A stretch of 64,000 bases of DNA from Thiolinea disciformis DSM 14473 (GCF_000371925.1 NZ_AQVE01000002.1:186001-250000), one strand, 5' to 3'; shown: positions 50,124 through 60,202, counted from the stretch's first letter. The notes: generated by a model not told the origin, from the sequence alone. Translations and numbers: made by a program.

Positions 50124-50930
50124 TTAAACAAAACGGCAGGCGATAGCCCCTAATGACCCATAATCGACATGAAAGGTGTCGCCAGCGCGTGCAGGCACAG
50201 GGCGCGTGAATGAACCTGCTAAAATAATTTCACCGGGCTTGAGTGCAATATCATGTTTGGCGAATTTATGGCATAGCCAGACAATACCATTCACGGGATT
50301 ATTTAACACACCCGCAGCGACACCCGTTTCCTCAATAACACCATTACGATACAGCAAAGCGGCAGCCCAACGTAAATCAATCTCGGAAGGTTTTACGGCG
50401 CGACCACCTAATACAATACCCGCGTTGGCGGCATTATCGGAAATGGTATCGAAGACTTTGCGCGGGCGTTTCGATTCTGGATCGACGCGATGGCAACGCG
50501 CATCAATAATTTCTAGTGCAGGGATCACATAGTCGGTGGCATTTAAGACATCAAAACAGGTAACTTGCGCACCTTTTAAGGGTTTGTGCAAAATAAACGC
50601 TAGTTCGACCTCAACCATAGGTGCAATGAAGCGTTGCATAGGAATATCTGAGCCTTCATGAAACTGCATATCGTCCAAGAGTGTGCCAAAGTCTGGCTCA
50701 TCAATCTGTGAAGATTGTTGCATGGCCCGTGAAGTGAGGCCGATTTTACGCCCCAAAATCTGACGGCCTTCACTTATTTTGTGCTCCACCCATGCTTGTT
50801 GAATGGCATAGGCATCGTCCACATCCATAGTGGTGTGATCAAGGCTCAGTTGGCGTATTGGCGTGCGTTGTTTTTCCGCTGTGTCTAGGCTTAAGGCAGC
50901 TGCACGAATTTGCTCAGGACTTAAATTCAT
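50124..50930 (-). CDS. hpaH: 2-oxo-hept-4-ene-1,7-dioate hydratase
   Basis: Hydratase of the homoprotocatechuate pathway, FAH-related fold. [13 protein letters not shown], the metal-binding [10 protein letters not shown] with Glu and [11 protein letters not shown] fit. 268 residues. Upstream hpaF overlaps its start. Confidence 0.92.
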   Translation of the reverse strand: MNLSPEQIRAAALSLDTAEKQRTPIRQLSLDHTTMDVDDAYAIQQAWVEHKISEGRQILGRKIGLTSRAMQQSSQIDEPDFGTLLDDMQFHEGSDIPMQRFIAPMVEVELAFILHKPLKGAQVTCFDVLNATDYVIPALEIIDARCHRVDPESKRPRKVFDTISDNAANAGIVLGGRAVKPSEIDLRWAAALLYRNGVIEETGVAAGVLNNPVNGIVWLCHKFAKHDIALKPGEIILAGSFTRPVPARAGDTFHVDYGSLGAIACRFV

Positions 50931-51328
50931 ACCTGACCTTCTTTCGCTTTGAAGCGCTCATGAACGTTATTATGTTTCCATGTACCCAATTCATTAAATT
51001 CATTCAAAGCCATGGAAAGCGCGATATAACGCTTGGCAAATTGCGCTGCAAAATGCGCTTTCACTACGTCAAAGATGGCATCACCCGCTGTTTTACGTTG
51101 CGCTGGCGTACGTCCTTGCCCAATCGTTAGGGTAATATGCACAAAGGCATAATCCTCTTCGTCATCTGCCATGCAATAGTCAGTCAGTTCAATCGCACGC
51201 GAACGAATCCCACCCACCGGAAAAATGCTGCCTTGCGCTATCATGGTTTGATTAAGCTTACGTAATAGTTGCGGTATAGCGGCTTCAGCTTTTAAATTGC
51301 TGGTGTATTCAAGGACAAGGTGCGGCAT
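50927..51328 (-). CDS. hpaF: 5-carboxymethyl-2-hydroxymuconate delta-isomerase
   Basis: Small tautomerase-fold isomerase, 133 residues. It starts [11 protein letters not shown] with the catalytic N-terminal Pro (after Met removal), as in [15 protein letters not shown] is the other conserved block. ATGA overlap with hpaH. Confidence 0.93.
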   Translation of the reverse strand: MPHLVLEYTSNLKAEAAIPQLLRKLNQTMIAQGSIFPVGGIRSRAIELTDYCMADDEEDYAFVHITLTIGQGRTPAQRKTAGDAIFDVVKAHFAAQFAKRYIALSMALNEFNELGTWKHNNVHERFKAKEGQV

Positions 51329-51331
51329 AGC

Positions 51332-52198
51332 TTACTCCCTTGGGATGCCGGAAACCGGAAAAATTACATTGATTTGGCCTGTGCCAGAGCTACCGAAGTA
51401 GGGAGTGATTACCTCGGCCTTTCCGTTATATTTATCCCAGCCTAAAGCGCCTAATAGCATTGCGGTATCGTGCATAAATCCTTCTCCCATGCACTTTTCG
51501 GCATATTCCGGTAGCATTTCGGTAAAAGTTTGCCATTCACCGTTTTCCCACAGCTCCACCACGCGTCGATCCACCAGCTCCAAAAAAGGCGACCAGACCT
51601 TGTGAAGGTATTGCTCAGAAACACCATTTTGGGCAAACCGATGCGATAAAGAACCGCTAGCAAAAATCGCTACTGTCCCCTGATAATCCTGCTCAATCGC
51701 TTCACGAATGGCCGCGCCTAAGCGCGCGCTATCCGCTAAATTGTGTACGGTGCATAAAGCAGAAACTGAGACTACTTTAAAATGACGATCTTGATTCATA
51801 TAGCGCATAGGAACGAGTGTGCCATATTCCAAAGACAAGCTAGTGTCTGAATGGGCGCGTGCATTAACACAGGCATTGGTCGCTGCTTTGGCTAGTGATT
51901 CCCCTAGCTCCACATTGCCATCGTATTCATAAGGCATATTTTTAATAAAGTGTGGCAATTCATTACTGGTATAAATGCCTTTAAAATGTGCTGCATTATT
52001 AATATGATAGCCCGAATTCACTAGCCAATGCGTGTCGAATACCACAATCGTATCAACGCCTAAGGCACGGCAGCGGCGACTTATTTCATAATGCCCCTCA
52101 ATCGCGGCTTGGCGGCAACCCTGATGTTTGCCGGTCAATTCAGATAAATACATCGATGGGACATGCGTAATTTTTGCTGCTAGCGCTAAATTGCCCAT
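51332..52198 (-). CDS. hpaD: 3,4-dihydroxyphenylacetate 2,3-dioxygenase
   Basis: Class III (LigB-type) extradiol ring-cleavage dioxygenase opening homoprotocatechuate. ITHVPSMYLSELTG near the N-terminus, DTHWLVNSGYHIN, and HSDTSLSLEYGTLVP hold iron-binding His/Glu residues; FASGSLSHRFAQ follows. 288 residues. Between hpaE and hpaF. Confidence 0.95.
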   Translation of the reverse strand: MGNLALAAKITHVPSMYLSELTGKHQGCRQAAIEGHYEISRRCRALGVDTIVVFDTHWLVNSGYHINNAAHFKGIYTSNELPHFIKNMPYEYDGNVELGESLAKAATNACVNARAHSDTSLSLEYGTLVPMRYMNQDRHFKVVSVSALCTVHNLADSARLGAAIREAIEQDYQGTVAIFASGSLSHRFAQNGVSEQYLHKVWSPFLELVDRRVVELWENGEWQTFTEMLPEYAEKCMGEGFMHDTAMLLGALGWDKYNGKAEVITPYFGSSGTGQINVIFPVSGIPRE

Positions 52199-52207
52199 AA
52201 ATGCCCC

Positions 52208-53662
52208 TCACGCGCCCCAACGAGGAATGTGGTGATGTCCCAAGGAAATACACACGTTTTTTGGCTCAGTGAAAACTTCATAGCTCCAGTGCCCCCCTTC
52301 GCGACCTGTGCCAGAAGCTTTTGTGCCACCAAAGGGTTGGCGTAAATCGCGCACATTTTGGCTATTCACAAACACCATACCTGCTTCCAAGCCACGTGCC
52401 ATGCGCAAAGCACGCCCAGTACTTTCAGTCCACACATAAGATGACAAACCATAGTCGGTGTCATTGGCGATTTGTAGGGCGTGAGCTTCGTCCTTAAATG
52501 GAATAATGCAAGCGACCGGGCCGAAAATTTCGTCTTGCGCGATTTTCATTCGATTATCTACATCCGCAAATACTGTGGCTTCGACCCAATGACCGTTTTT
52601 AAATTTATCTGGCAAAGTGGGCACGCCACCACCTGTGACTAAGCGTGCGCCTTCACGAATGCCCGTTTCAATATAGCCAGTGACTTTTTTCCAGTGATCG
52701 CGACTAATCAAAGGGCCAATAATCGTTTGGGGATCATGAGGATCACCCACTCGCAGCTTTTTCGCACGTTCTGCAAAGTGTTCCACGAACTGATCATAAA
52801 TCGTTTCTTGGACTAAGATGCGTGAACCAGCGGTGCAGCGTTGTCCATTATTAGAAAAAATCATGAAGATAGCAGAGTCTAAAGCGCGTTCTTGATCAGC
52901 ATCAGCGAAAATAATATTCGGGGATTTGCCACCTAATTCCATTGAGAATTTTTTCAAGCCAGCACGCTGCATGATTAAATTGCCGGTCATGGTGCTGCCG
53001 GTAAAGGAAACTGCACGCACATCTTTGTGGCGCACCAAGGCATCACCAGCCGTATTGCCAAAGCCATGTACTACATTGAACACCCCTTTAGGAATACCTG
53101 CCTCTAAGGCTAATTTGCCCAAATAATCAGCGGTTAGCGGGGATAATTCCGACATTTTTAACACGGCGGTATTACCCAAAGCAAGCGCGGGTGCGGTTTT
53201 CCAAGTAGCGGTCATGAATGGCACATTCCACGGTGAAATGAGTGCGCAGACACCGACTGGTTGGAAAAGCGTGTAGTTAAGGTGTTGGTCATCCGATTGA
53301 TAGCAGTCACCATCCATACGCACGCATTGTTCGGCAAAGAAATTGAAATTATGCGAGGCGCGTGGAATGAGGGCTTTGGCTGTTTGCCCAATGACCTGAC
53401 CACAATCATCGGTTTCGAGTTTAGCGATTTCGGGGACATGCTGATCGATTAACTCACCCAAACGGCGCATTAATTTGGCGCGCTCTGCGGCAGGTTTATT
53501 GGCCCATGCTGGAAAAGCTTGTTTGGCAGCAGCAACCGCAGCCTTGACTTCTTCCTGACCGCCAGACGCTACTTCATCCAGCACTGCATTAGTAGCAGGA
53601 TTCAGCGTTTCGAAGGTTTGGGCACTTTCAATAAATTCGCCATTAATCAAATGTTTAATCAT
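52208..53662 (-). CDS. hpaE: 5-carboxymethyl-2-hydroxymuconate semialdehyde dehydrogenase
   Basis: NAD-dependent aldehyde dehydrogenase of the hpa pathway, 484 residues. Catalytic Cys276 is in NNGQRCTAGS and general base Glu242 in MELGGKSPN. Stop codon of hpaG2 abuts its start. Confidence 0.95.
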   Translation of the reverse strand: MIKHLINGEFIESAQTFETLNPATNAVLDEVASGGQEEVKAAVAAAKQAFPAWANKPAAERAKLMRRLGELIDQHVPEIAKLETDDCGQVIGQTAKALIPRASHNFNFFAEQCVRMDGDCYQSDDQHLNYTLFQPVGVCALISPWNVPFMTATWKTAPALALGNTAVLKMSELSPLTADYLGKLALEAGIPKGVFNVVHGFGNTAGDALVRHKDVRAVSFTGSTMTGNLIMQRAGLKKFSMELGGKSPNIIFADADQERALDSAIFMIFSNNGQRCTAGSRILVQETIYDQFVEHFAERAKKLRVGDPHDPQTIIGPLISRDHWKKVTGYIETGIREGARLVTGGGVPTLPDKFKNGHWVEATVFADVDNRMKIAQDEIFGPVACIIPFKDEAHALQIANDTDYGLSSYVWTESTGRALRMARGLEAGMVFVNSQNVRDLRQPFGGTKASGTGREGGHWSYEVFTEPKNVCISLGHHHIPRWGA

Positions 53663-54439
53663 TTATGTATTACCTATACGGTGCTGTCCAAACCAAGTCA
53701 CATCATCCACGATGGTATTGACTAAACGCCCAATTTTTTCAATTTCGGTGACCACTTCATCGCCTACTTTTACATCCGCAAGACCTTCCGGTGTGCCGGT
53801 AAGAATGATGTCACCCACATTTAAAGTCATGAATTCGGATAAATAAGCAATTAAATAGGGAATATCGAAAATCATGTCGCGTGTCGTACCACTTTGTGTT
53901 TGTTGCCCATTAACAAAACTTGCTAATTTCAAATCCATCGGATTCGGAATATCCTGCGCTTCGACCAACCAAGGGCCTAAAGGGGTGCAGGCATCACGGT
54001 TTTTCACACGCAAATTGGGGCGGTAGTAGTTTTCCAAATAATCACGAATCGCATAATCATTCGCGACGGTATAACCCTGCACATAGTGATAAGCATCTTC
54101 AGATTTAATGTGTTTGCCTTTGCGTCCAATCACGACCGCTAACTCGCACTCATAGTGCATGAACGTTGCATCGGCAGGGCGACGGGTAAGCGCGCGATGG
54201 CCGACAAAGGTATTAGCACCTTTTAAAAAAATCAGCGGTTTTTCAGGGGCTTTAAAAGATAGTTCGGCTGCATGATCGGCGTAATTTAAACCTAAGGCGA
54301 ATACGGTTTGCGGCTCTACAGGGGGCAACCACATCACTTCGCTTTCATTTACTAAACGTCCATCTGGCAGTTGAACTTGGCCTTCTTTCTCCGTCACGGT
54401 GTGGATGGAAGCATTCCATACAATACGCCCGTATTTCAT
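53663..54439 (-). CDS. hpaG2: HpaG, C-terminal-type decarboxylase/isomerase (HpaG2)
   Basis: 258 residues of the FAH fold corresponding to one half of bifunctional HpaG. FALGLNYADHAAELS, the metal-site YECELAVVIGRKGKHI (Glu residues) and ILTGTPEGLADVKVGD identify it. The two halves are separate genes here and overlap by 4 bp. Confidence 0.92.
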   Translation of the reverse strand: MKYGRIVWNASIHTVTEKEGQVQLPDGRLVNESEVMWLPPVEPQTVFALGLNYADHAAELSFKAPEKPLIFLKGANTFVGHRALTRRPADATFMHYECELAVVIGRKGKHIKSEDAYHYVQGYTVANDYAIRDYLENYYRPNLRVKNRDACTPLGPWLVEAQDIPNPMDLKLASFVNGQQTQSGTTRDMIFDIPYLIAYLSEFMTLNVGDIILTGTPEGLADVKVGDEVVTEIEKIGRLVNTIVDDVTWFGQHRIGNT

Positions 54440-55089
54440 GCGGCGGCCTCCACCTTAAAATGCAAGGACTCAAGCCCTTCAATGCTAATCTGTACGTTAT
54501 CACCGCTTTGTGCCTGTGGCGCGCGATAAGGCACACCGATAAGTAATACATCACCTCGGTTTAAGGTAATAAATTCGCTGATATCTTGGAGAAGTTGCGG
54601 GATTGAGCGCAGTGCATCACTTATCGAGCGTGTTGACACTATTTGATCGTTAATTAGAGTGTGAAGCGATAAGGGCATTAAATGCTGCACTTCAGACCAT
54701 GGGCTTAGGTGTGTAGCCATTGGGCAGGCGCCATCGAAACATTTTTCACGGATGGCGGGGCGATAGTAACTGTCATGCGGCAAACTTAAATCCGCAACGC
54801 TCATCACGCCAGAGATATGCTCCAAAGCCTGCGCAGCGTTGACGCGACTTGCCGGTTTGCCAATCACTAAACCTAAGCTAGCACCGACTTCCACGCTATG
54901 CTCGCCCTTCGGTAGGGTGATACTTGATCCTGAGTCGACGAAAGTATTACGCGGTTTAATATAAAGCACAGGCGCTTTAGGTGGTGTTTGGTAGGGTGCT
55001 TGTGCAAATTGCGACGCTAAAAGCGCTAAGGAGTGTTGGTCATTCAGAATGACACCATAAACGCTTCCCAGTGGTGGGCGAGCCATCAT
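54436..55089 (-). CDS. hpaG1: HpaG, N-terminal-type isomerase/decarboxylase (HpaG1)
   Basis: 217 residues, FAH fold, the other half of HpaG. GSVYGVILNDQHSLALL-like opening, the LPHDSYYRPAIREKCFDGAC segment and the C-terminal LLIGVPYRAPQAQSGD are seen. First gene of the hpaG1-hpaG2-hpaE-hpaD-hpaF-hpaH-hpaI unit, just after the hpaR/hpaG intergenic region. Confidence 0.9.
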   Translation of the reverse strand: MMARPPLGSVYGVILNDQHSLALLASQFAQAPYQTPPKAPVLYIKPRNTFVDSGSSITLPKGEHSVEVGASLGLVIGKPASRVNAAQALEHISGVMSVADLSLPHDSYYRPAIREKCFDGACPMATHLSPWSEVQHLMPLSLHTLINDQIVSTRSISDALRSIPQLLQDISEFITLNRGDVLLIGVPYRAPQAQSGDNVQISIEGLESLHFKVEAAA

Positions 55090-55109
55090 CGTGCCATACT
55101 CCTCTGTGA

Positions 55110-55142
55110 TTGCTAATATGTTAGTGAATATAGTTGCTAATA
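55110..55142. promoter_or_regulatory. Putative HpaR operator in the hpaG1/hpaR intergenic region
   Basis: TTGCTAATA occurs twice, at 55110-55118 and 55134-55142 (24 bp apart), and TTAG-N12-CTAA (55121-55140) is an imperfect 20-bp palindrome between them (7 of 10 pairs). It lies in the 120-bp gap between divergent hpaG1 and hpaR, as expected of a MarR-family operator. Confidence 0.45.
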
Positions 55143-55212
55143 GATGAGCTTGTCAATGATTTGGACTGGCTTAAACTAGCGCAATTGATTTAGAGGCTTG
55201 GATAGGCAAGGC

Positions 55213-55710
55213 ATGACGCAAAAAATCCCCCAACGTAATTTACCGTTACTGTTGTTACAGGCGCGCGAAGTTTTTATGCCACACTTTCGTCCGATTCTGA
55301 ATTATGCGGGCTTAACCGAGCAGCAATGGCGCATTTTGCGCGTTTTGCACGAAATTGGAGCGCTGGAGCCACGTCAGATTTGTGAGCACTGTATGATTTA
55401 TAGCTCGAGCCTAGCTGGTATTTTAAAGCGTATGGAGGAGTTGACTCTGATTACGCGTTATCCCGTAGAACAAGACAAGCGCCGTATGTTGATTGATCTG
55501 ACTGAGAAAAGCCGAGCCTTAATTACCGAAGTAACGCCCTTAATTATTGAGCAGTACCATTATGTGCGCGAAGCCTTTGGCGTTGCGTTGGTGGATCAAC
55601 TTTATGATAGTCTGGATGCGTTAATTGCACAGCAAGAGCGAAGTGTGAAACGGGTTTCCTTGCCGCAGTTTAAAGCCTTATCTGACCAAGAAGAGGGGAG
55701 TCATTCATAA
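55213..55710 (+). CDS. hpaR: MarR-family regulator of homoprotocatechuate degradation
   Basis: 165 residues with a winged helix (about 40-105; LTEQQWRILRVLHEIGALEP and SSSLAGILKRMEEL). N-terminal LLLLQAREVFMPHFRPIL resembles enterobacterial HpaR. Start ATG at 55213 with AGGCAAGG upstream is preferred over TTG at 55198. Divergent from hpaG1. Confidence 0.9.
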   Translation: MTQKIPQRNLPLLLLQAREVFMPHFRPILNYAGLTEQQWRILRVLHEIGALEPRQICEHCMIYSSSLAGILKRMEELTLITRYPVEQDKRRMLIDLTEKSRALITEVTPLIIEQYHYVREAFGVALVDQLYDSLDALIAQQERSVKRVSLPQFKALSDQEEGSHS

Positions 55711-55745
55711 TCTCAACCCTTCCGTAGGGTTGGACGGGTTGAGAT
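55710..55745. terminator. Bidirectional terminator between hpaR and mscL
   Basis: ATCTCAACCC (55710-55719) and GGGTTGAGAT (55736-55745) form a 10-bp perfect stem enclosing a second CCCTTCCGTAGGG hairpin, then TTTAT. The left arm begins within the hpaR stop codon. Confidence 0.7.
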
Positions 55746-55760
55746 TTTATACCAAGCGGC

Positions 55761-56159
55761 TTAGTGTTTTTGTTGTGCTAACAAATCACGAATTTGAGTG
55801 AGCAATTCTTCTTGTGAGGGGCCAGCAGGAGCGGCTTCTTCTTTCTTGCGCGATACTTTATTAAGGCCTTTAATGAGTAAGAAAATGGCAAAGGCGATAA
55901 TAATAAAATTCACCATGGTTTGAATAAAAGAACCGTAATTAATGGTGACAGCAGGCTGGCCTTCTAGAATGGCGGGTAGATTAAACTTTAATCCTGAAAA
56001 ATCTACACCCCCCATCAACCATCCAATAGGAGGCATGATGACATCTTTCACTAAAGAATCCACAATCTTACCGAAGGCGCCACCAATCACGACACCGACT
56101 GCTAAGTCGATTACATTGCCACGCATCGCAAATTCTTTAAATTCTTTAAAAAAGCTCAT
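55761..56159 (-). CDS. mscL: Large-conductance mechanosensitive channel MscL
   Basis: Pentameric pressure-release channel. Two helices (about residues 19-45 and 75-100), the opening [19 protein letters not shown] and the C-terminal cytoplasmic helix are typical. 132 residues from the ATG at 56159; the longer upstream frame adds an unlike segment. Confidence 0.97.
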   Translation of the reverse strand: MSFFKEFKEFAMRGNVIDLAVGVVIGGAFGKIVDSLVKDVIMPPIGWLMGGVDFSGLKFNLPAILEGQPAVTINYGSFIQTMVNFIIIAFAIFLLIKGLNKVSRKKEEAAPAGPSQEELLTQIRDLLAQQKH

Positions 56160-56299
56160 GAAACAGTAACTCCATAGTGTTGTTAAAAATATCCATATTT
56201 TGGATAGCATTGTGTGTCGCAGCGAAGCGCTGCTAGGTTTAAACGCGCAAGCGAAATACTTTAAGTTAGCACAATCCTAGTATTTAGTAGGCGTTTTAC

Positions 56300-59200
56300 T
56301 CAAAAAGTGTCTAAAGGTTTTAATAAATCCAAGAGCTCGGCTTGACCAAAGGCTAAGCCAGCTTCTGTATCGTGGTAGAGTCCATCTGCTAATGCTTGTT
56401 TGCGATGTTGTAGATGCAGAATTTTTTCCTCAACCGTTTCTTCAGTGAGAAGTTTATACACGAAAACCGGCTTATCTTGCCCAATACGATAGGCGCGGTC
56501 GGTTGCTTGTTGTTCTACAGCCGGATTCCACCAAGGATCATAATGGATTACGGTATCCGCTGCGGTGAGATTCAATCCCGTGCCACCCGCTTTTAAACTA
56601 ATCAAGAATACTTGCGCAGGGCCTTGTTGGAAGGCATCAATCGCTTCCTCGCGATGACGTGTTTGCCCTGTGAGTTTACTAAAGCTAATATTGTTAGCGA
56701 TCAACTCGTTTTCAATTAAAGCGAGCATCGAAGTAAATTGCGAGAAGATTAAAACTTTACGTCCTTCTTCTAATAATTCATCTAACATGTCCATTAATAA
56801 TTCAAGCTTGGCTGAACCATTAATTTGCTTAGTGTGTTCGAGTTTTAATAGGCGGGGATCACAGCAAACTTGACGTAATTTTAATAAAGCATCCAGAATC
56901 ATAATATGGCTGCGTGCAAAACCTTTCTGGCTAATTTCTTCACGCACTTTAGCGTCCATGGCGAGTCGCACGGTTTCATATAAATCACGCTGTTCACCAC
57001 TTAAGGCTACTGTACGAATGATTTCTGTTTTAGGTGGTAATTCATGGGCAACCTTTTCTTTTGTACGGCGCAGCATAAAAGGCTGCATCCGGCGGCGCAA
57101 GACCTGTTGGCGCTCGTGATCGCCTTGGCGCTCAATGGGTACGCGGAATAAACGCCCGAAACGGTCATGTGTGCCTAAGAAGCCAGGCATTAAAAAGTGG
57201 AACATCGACCACAATTCACCCAAATGATTTTCCATCGGTGTGCCGGTTAAACAAAGTCGGTGTGTTGATTGAATTTCGTAAATGACTTGGGTAGTTTTAG
57301 CCTTGGCATTTTTAATCGCTTGTGCTTCATCAAGGATTAAATAATAGAATTGCTGACCACGATATAAGGCTTCGTCGCGTAATATGAGTGGGTAGGTGGT
57401 TAGGACTAAATCATAATCTTTAAGTTGCTCGAAGGCCTGATGGCGTTCTGTACCATGTAAAGTGAGTACTTTTAATTCAGGCGTGAATTTTTCCGTTTCG
57501 CGTCGCCAATTACTCATTAAGCTAGTGGGTGCTATGACTAAACTCGGTAATAGGGCGCGGCTTGATTTCTTTTCGACTAATAAATGTGCCAATGCTTGTA
57601 GCGTTTTGCCCAAGCCCATGTCATCGGCTAATACGCCATTGAATTGAAATTCGCGCAGGAATTGCAACCAATTTAAACCTTCATGCTGGTAAGGGCGGAG
57701 TTCTGCCTTTAAACCTAAAGGTAGTTCAACGGTTTTAATGCCTTTGAAATCAGCTAGCTTATTAGCGAGAATTTTGAATTCTGTAGCGCCTTTCCATTGT
57801 AAACGTGGGTCGTTGAGTAATTCGCTAAGATTCGCGCCATGAAAACGGCTTAATACTAAATTGCCATCGGCATTCAGGGCTTGTTTGTCATACAATTCAA
57901 TGAGGTTATCGAGTACCTGCAAAATGCGTTGCGCATCTAGTTTAATCCAGCGCTGATCTTCTAAAGGTACTAAAAGGCTACCCTGCGCTAACAATAATTC
58001 GCGTAATTCTTGCGGATTGTGTAGGTGCGCTAGCATTTCAACCAAAATCGGCAACAGGTTAATGCGTTTGCCATCAACCAGAAAACCTAGACTCAGCTCA
58101 AACCAGTCTTGGCCTTGGGCTTGTAGTTCTGCTTCCCAATCATCAGCTTCGGTGAAGTCCAAGCTGAAACTGGGTGCTTGATCTATCTGCCAACCTGAGG
58201 TTTTTAAGTGCTCTAAGCCTTCTTCTAAAAAATGATTCCAGCGTAAGGCTCCGAGGGCGCTGTGATCAGCAGGCATAATCCATTCACTGTATTGATGGGC
58301 TAGGGCTGGCTCGAAACCAAAGCTACTTAAGCGCTCTAAGATCGTTTGTTCTTGATCTGTTTGGCGATGAATGCGATAGCGAATTTGATCTTGGCGTTTT
58401 AGATGAAGATTTTTGCTAGGGTCAGGTGCGAGTACATGCTCACCATAGTGCAGCTCAAGATGAAGATGATGTTGTGTATTGGCCTGCTCTTGGGTGCTAT
58501 AGAGTTGTAAATGTGGAATCGGTTCGTCCACATCAATATCGTGGGTTTCTGGATTGAGGCGCGTATCAGGCAAAGGCATGTCGGCATCCGGCAGAATTTC
58601 CAATAGACCACGGCTTACTTGCTCAGCCTCGGCACTGGGAATGGGTGGTGCCGCCAGTAGCTTAATCATTTGTAGTGGTGTCAAGGGTTCATGGCTGAGT
58701 GGGCCACATTCACCCCGCAAGGTATCCACATAATATAAGCGCTCTAGCCAAAAGAAATCTTGCGCAGGAGGCAGGATCTGCAATTTGATATGGCTGATTT
58801 TTTTGCGTTCTTCCCAAACGATTTGGGCGTTACGTTCGGGGGCAAGTTTCAGGGCTTGAAGCTCAGGTTTTTGCCAGAAGACCCGCCCCGTTTGCAGTAA
58901 TAATTTCAGCGCTAATTCGCCTAGTGCGCCTTTCAGATAAAGGCGTTGTTGGTTTTGGGTATAAGTGCTGGTATGGGGAATTACCAACTGCGCAATATCA
59001 ACATCTAGCTCAGTGTAGCGAAAAGGATGATTTTTCCAGCTATACAATAAATCTTCAAATTGAACTAAGTAGCCTTGCCCATACCCCCCACGTTTTAGGC
59101 GATTCGCTTTACGTACTTGAACGGGCACACGATTGTCACGCTTTAGGGTTTGATCCAATAAATAGATGAGATCCATACGTCCTACCTCAGGATCATCCCC

Positions 59201-59626
59201 ATCCTCGGACAGATGTTTTTTAGGCTCAGGCGTATTCAGATCAGCAAGCCATAGTTGCAAAGCACTGGGTTCCGCAAGCTTAGGCAGGGTTGATTTGGGT
59301 GAGACTTTGATTTGTTGGCGCACGTATTGTAGTACTGTCGCCATACCATGTTTACATTGTGCACCCACAGGACAACTACAATGACTTAAGATACGATGGT
59401 GATTTAAGTCGAGTTGAACTTCGGTATTGTATTTTGCATTGCCAAGTACGATAGACGAAAGTGCCACTTCACTAAGGCTTGGAAAGCTACTCTGTAGCTC
59501 CATCACACGCCCTGCTTCAAAGTAGTAAGTGCCCCGCTGGATAGTGGTTGCGTCAAAACTTACTAGCACCATTTCTGGTGGAAATCCGTTGTGGCGTAAG
59601 GCCCGAATATATTCTTGTTTTAGCAT
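56300..59626 (-). CDS. SNF2-family helicase with SWIM zinc finger
   Basis: 1108 residues. N-terminal SWIM finger Cys83, Cys85, Cys91, His93 (SHCSCPVGAQCKHGM); a long middle region; then SNF2 helicase with Walker A DDMGLGKTLQ near residue 660, DEAQ box LDEAQAIKN near 762, and motif VI QQATDRAYRIGQ near 1060. Bacterial members are related to HepA/RapA-like or SWIM-SNF2 proteins; their substrate is DNA or chromatin-like protein complexes, unknown here. Confidence 0.9.
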   Translation of the reverse strand: MLKQEYIRALRHNGFPPEMVLVSFDATTIQRGTYYFEAGRVMELQSSFPSLSEVALSSIVLGNAKYNTEVQLDLNHHRILSHCSCPVGAQCKHGMATVLQYVRQQIKVSPKSTLPKLAEPSALQLWLADLNTPEPKKHLSEDGDDPEVGRMDLIYLLDQTLKRDNRVPVQVRKANRLKRGGYGQGYLVQFEDLLYSWKNHPFRYTELDVDIAQLVIPHTSTYTQNQQRLYLKGALGELALKLLLQTGRVFWQKPELQALKLAPERNAQIVWEERKKISHIKLQILPPAQDFFWLERLYYVDTLRGECGPLSHEPLTPLQMIKLLAAPPIPSAEAEQVSRGLLEILPDADMPLPDTRLNPETHDIDVDEPIPHLQLYSTQEQANTQHHLHLELHYGEHVLAPDPSKNLHLKRQDQIRYRIHRQTDQEQTILERLSSFGFEPALAHQYSEWIMPADHSALGALRWNHFLEEGLEHLKTSGWQIDQAPSFSLDFTEADDWEAELQAQGQDWFELSLGFLVDGKRINLLPILVEMLAHLHNPQELRELLLAQGSLLVPLEDQRWIKLDAQRILQVLDNLIELYDKQALNADGNLVLSRFHGANLSELLNDPRLQWKGATEFKILANKLADFKGIKTVELPLGLKAELRPYQHEGLNWLQFLREFQFNGVLADDMGLGKTLQALAHLLVEKKSSRALLPSLVIAPTSLMSNWRRETEKFTPELKVLTLHGTERHQAFEQLKDYDLVLTTYPLILRDEALYRGQQFYYLILDEAQAIKNAKAKTTQVIYEIQSTHRLCLTGTPMENHLGELWSMFHFLMPGFLGTHDRFGRLFRVPIERQGDHERQQVLRRRMQPFMLRRTKEKVAHELPPKTEIIRTVALSGEQRDLYETVRLAMDAKVREEISQKGFARSHIMILDALLKLRQVCCDPRLLKLEHTKQINGSAKLELLMDMLDELLEEGRKVLIFSQFTSMLALIENELIANNISFSKLTGQTRHREEAIDAFQQGPAQVFLISLKAGGTGLNLTAADTVIHYDPWWNPAVEQQATDRAYRIGQDKPVFVYKLLTEETVEEKILHLQHRKQALADGLYHDTEAGLAFGQAELLDLLKPLDTF

Positions 59627-59974
59627 ATTAGCGACGGATTGTTCTTACATAGCCCCAAAACGCACAATGTTCCCATTCAAAGCCTGCTGACGCAAGTTTA
59701 AAGATGTTATGACGCAGACAAGGCGCAATAGGTTTTATCTAAATTGCACACCGAATAACTAGGATCTCATTCTGAAAGATATGTCGATTTTTATGCAGAG
59801 AGATAAATTCGGGCTTGGCTCAGGCTCTGGTGCCTTTAAAAAGTGTACTTCGTGGAATCAATAAGTTGTGTCATTTCTTCGGTTTTGATATGCCAAATTA
59901 ATCAATCGCTTACACTAAATGGTAACAGAGCCTAGAGCCATAAAGTTCTGAGCCTTCTTATCAAAACGGGCAAA
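59627..59974. other. Gene-free stretch between the helicase and the mobile patch
   Basis: About 350 bp with no credible gene. Its right edge (59915-59980) holds a transposase scrap described below. The rest has no repeat or terminator that I can see; promoter elements for the helicase gene would lie at its left edge. Confidence 0.5.
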
Positions 59975-59980
59975 GTGTTC
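59915..59980 (-). pseudogene. IS5-type transposase C-terminal scrap
   Basis: On the minus strand a frame reads HFARFDKKAQNFMALGS and ends in TAG, resembling the C-terminus of IS5-family transposases (FARYDK-type). No upstream part is visible. Its first bases overlap the end of the IS3-type element at 59975. Call is low confidence. Confidence 0.35.
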
Positions 59981-59992
59981 TGGTCAAGTGAT

Positions 59993-60202
59993 TTAGGACA
60001 CATTTTTAAGAGTCATTGGTTCAAAGGTCACGGGCGCTAAATCGCCATTAGCGGTGTGTAAGCGTTGATGGTTGTAATAACGGATATACGCTGCTAACGA
60101 TGTCCGCCAGGCATAATAGACACTAAGGCTGACACCCACTACACGACAGGCTAATCGAGTGGGGTAAGCCTTCGGTAACTGCTTAATAAAACGATACTTT
60201 AG
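59993..60202 (-). pseudogene. IS3 orfB (transposase) with internal in-frame deletion
   Basis: Minus strand: the start of orfB (ending PTRLACRVVGVSLSVYYAW) runs without a break in frame into its C-terminal tail (RTSLAAYIRYYNHQRLH ... ending at a TAA at 59993-59995). The DDE core is missing; the junction is at about 60106/60107. It cannot transpose alone. Confidence 0.7.
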
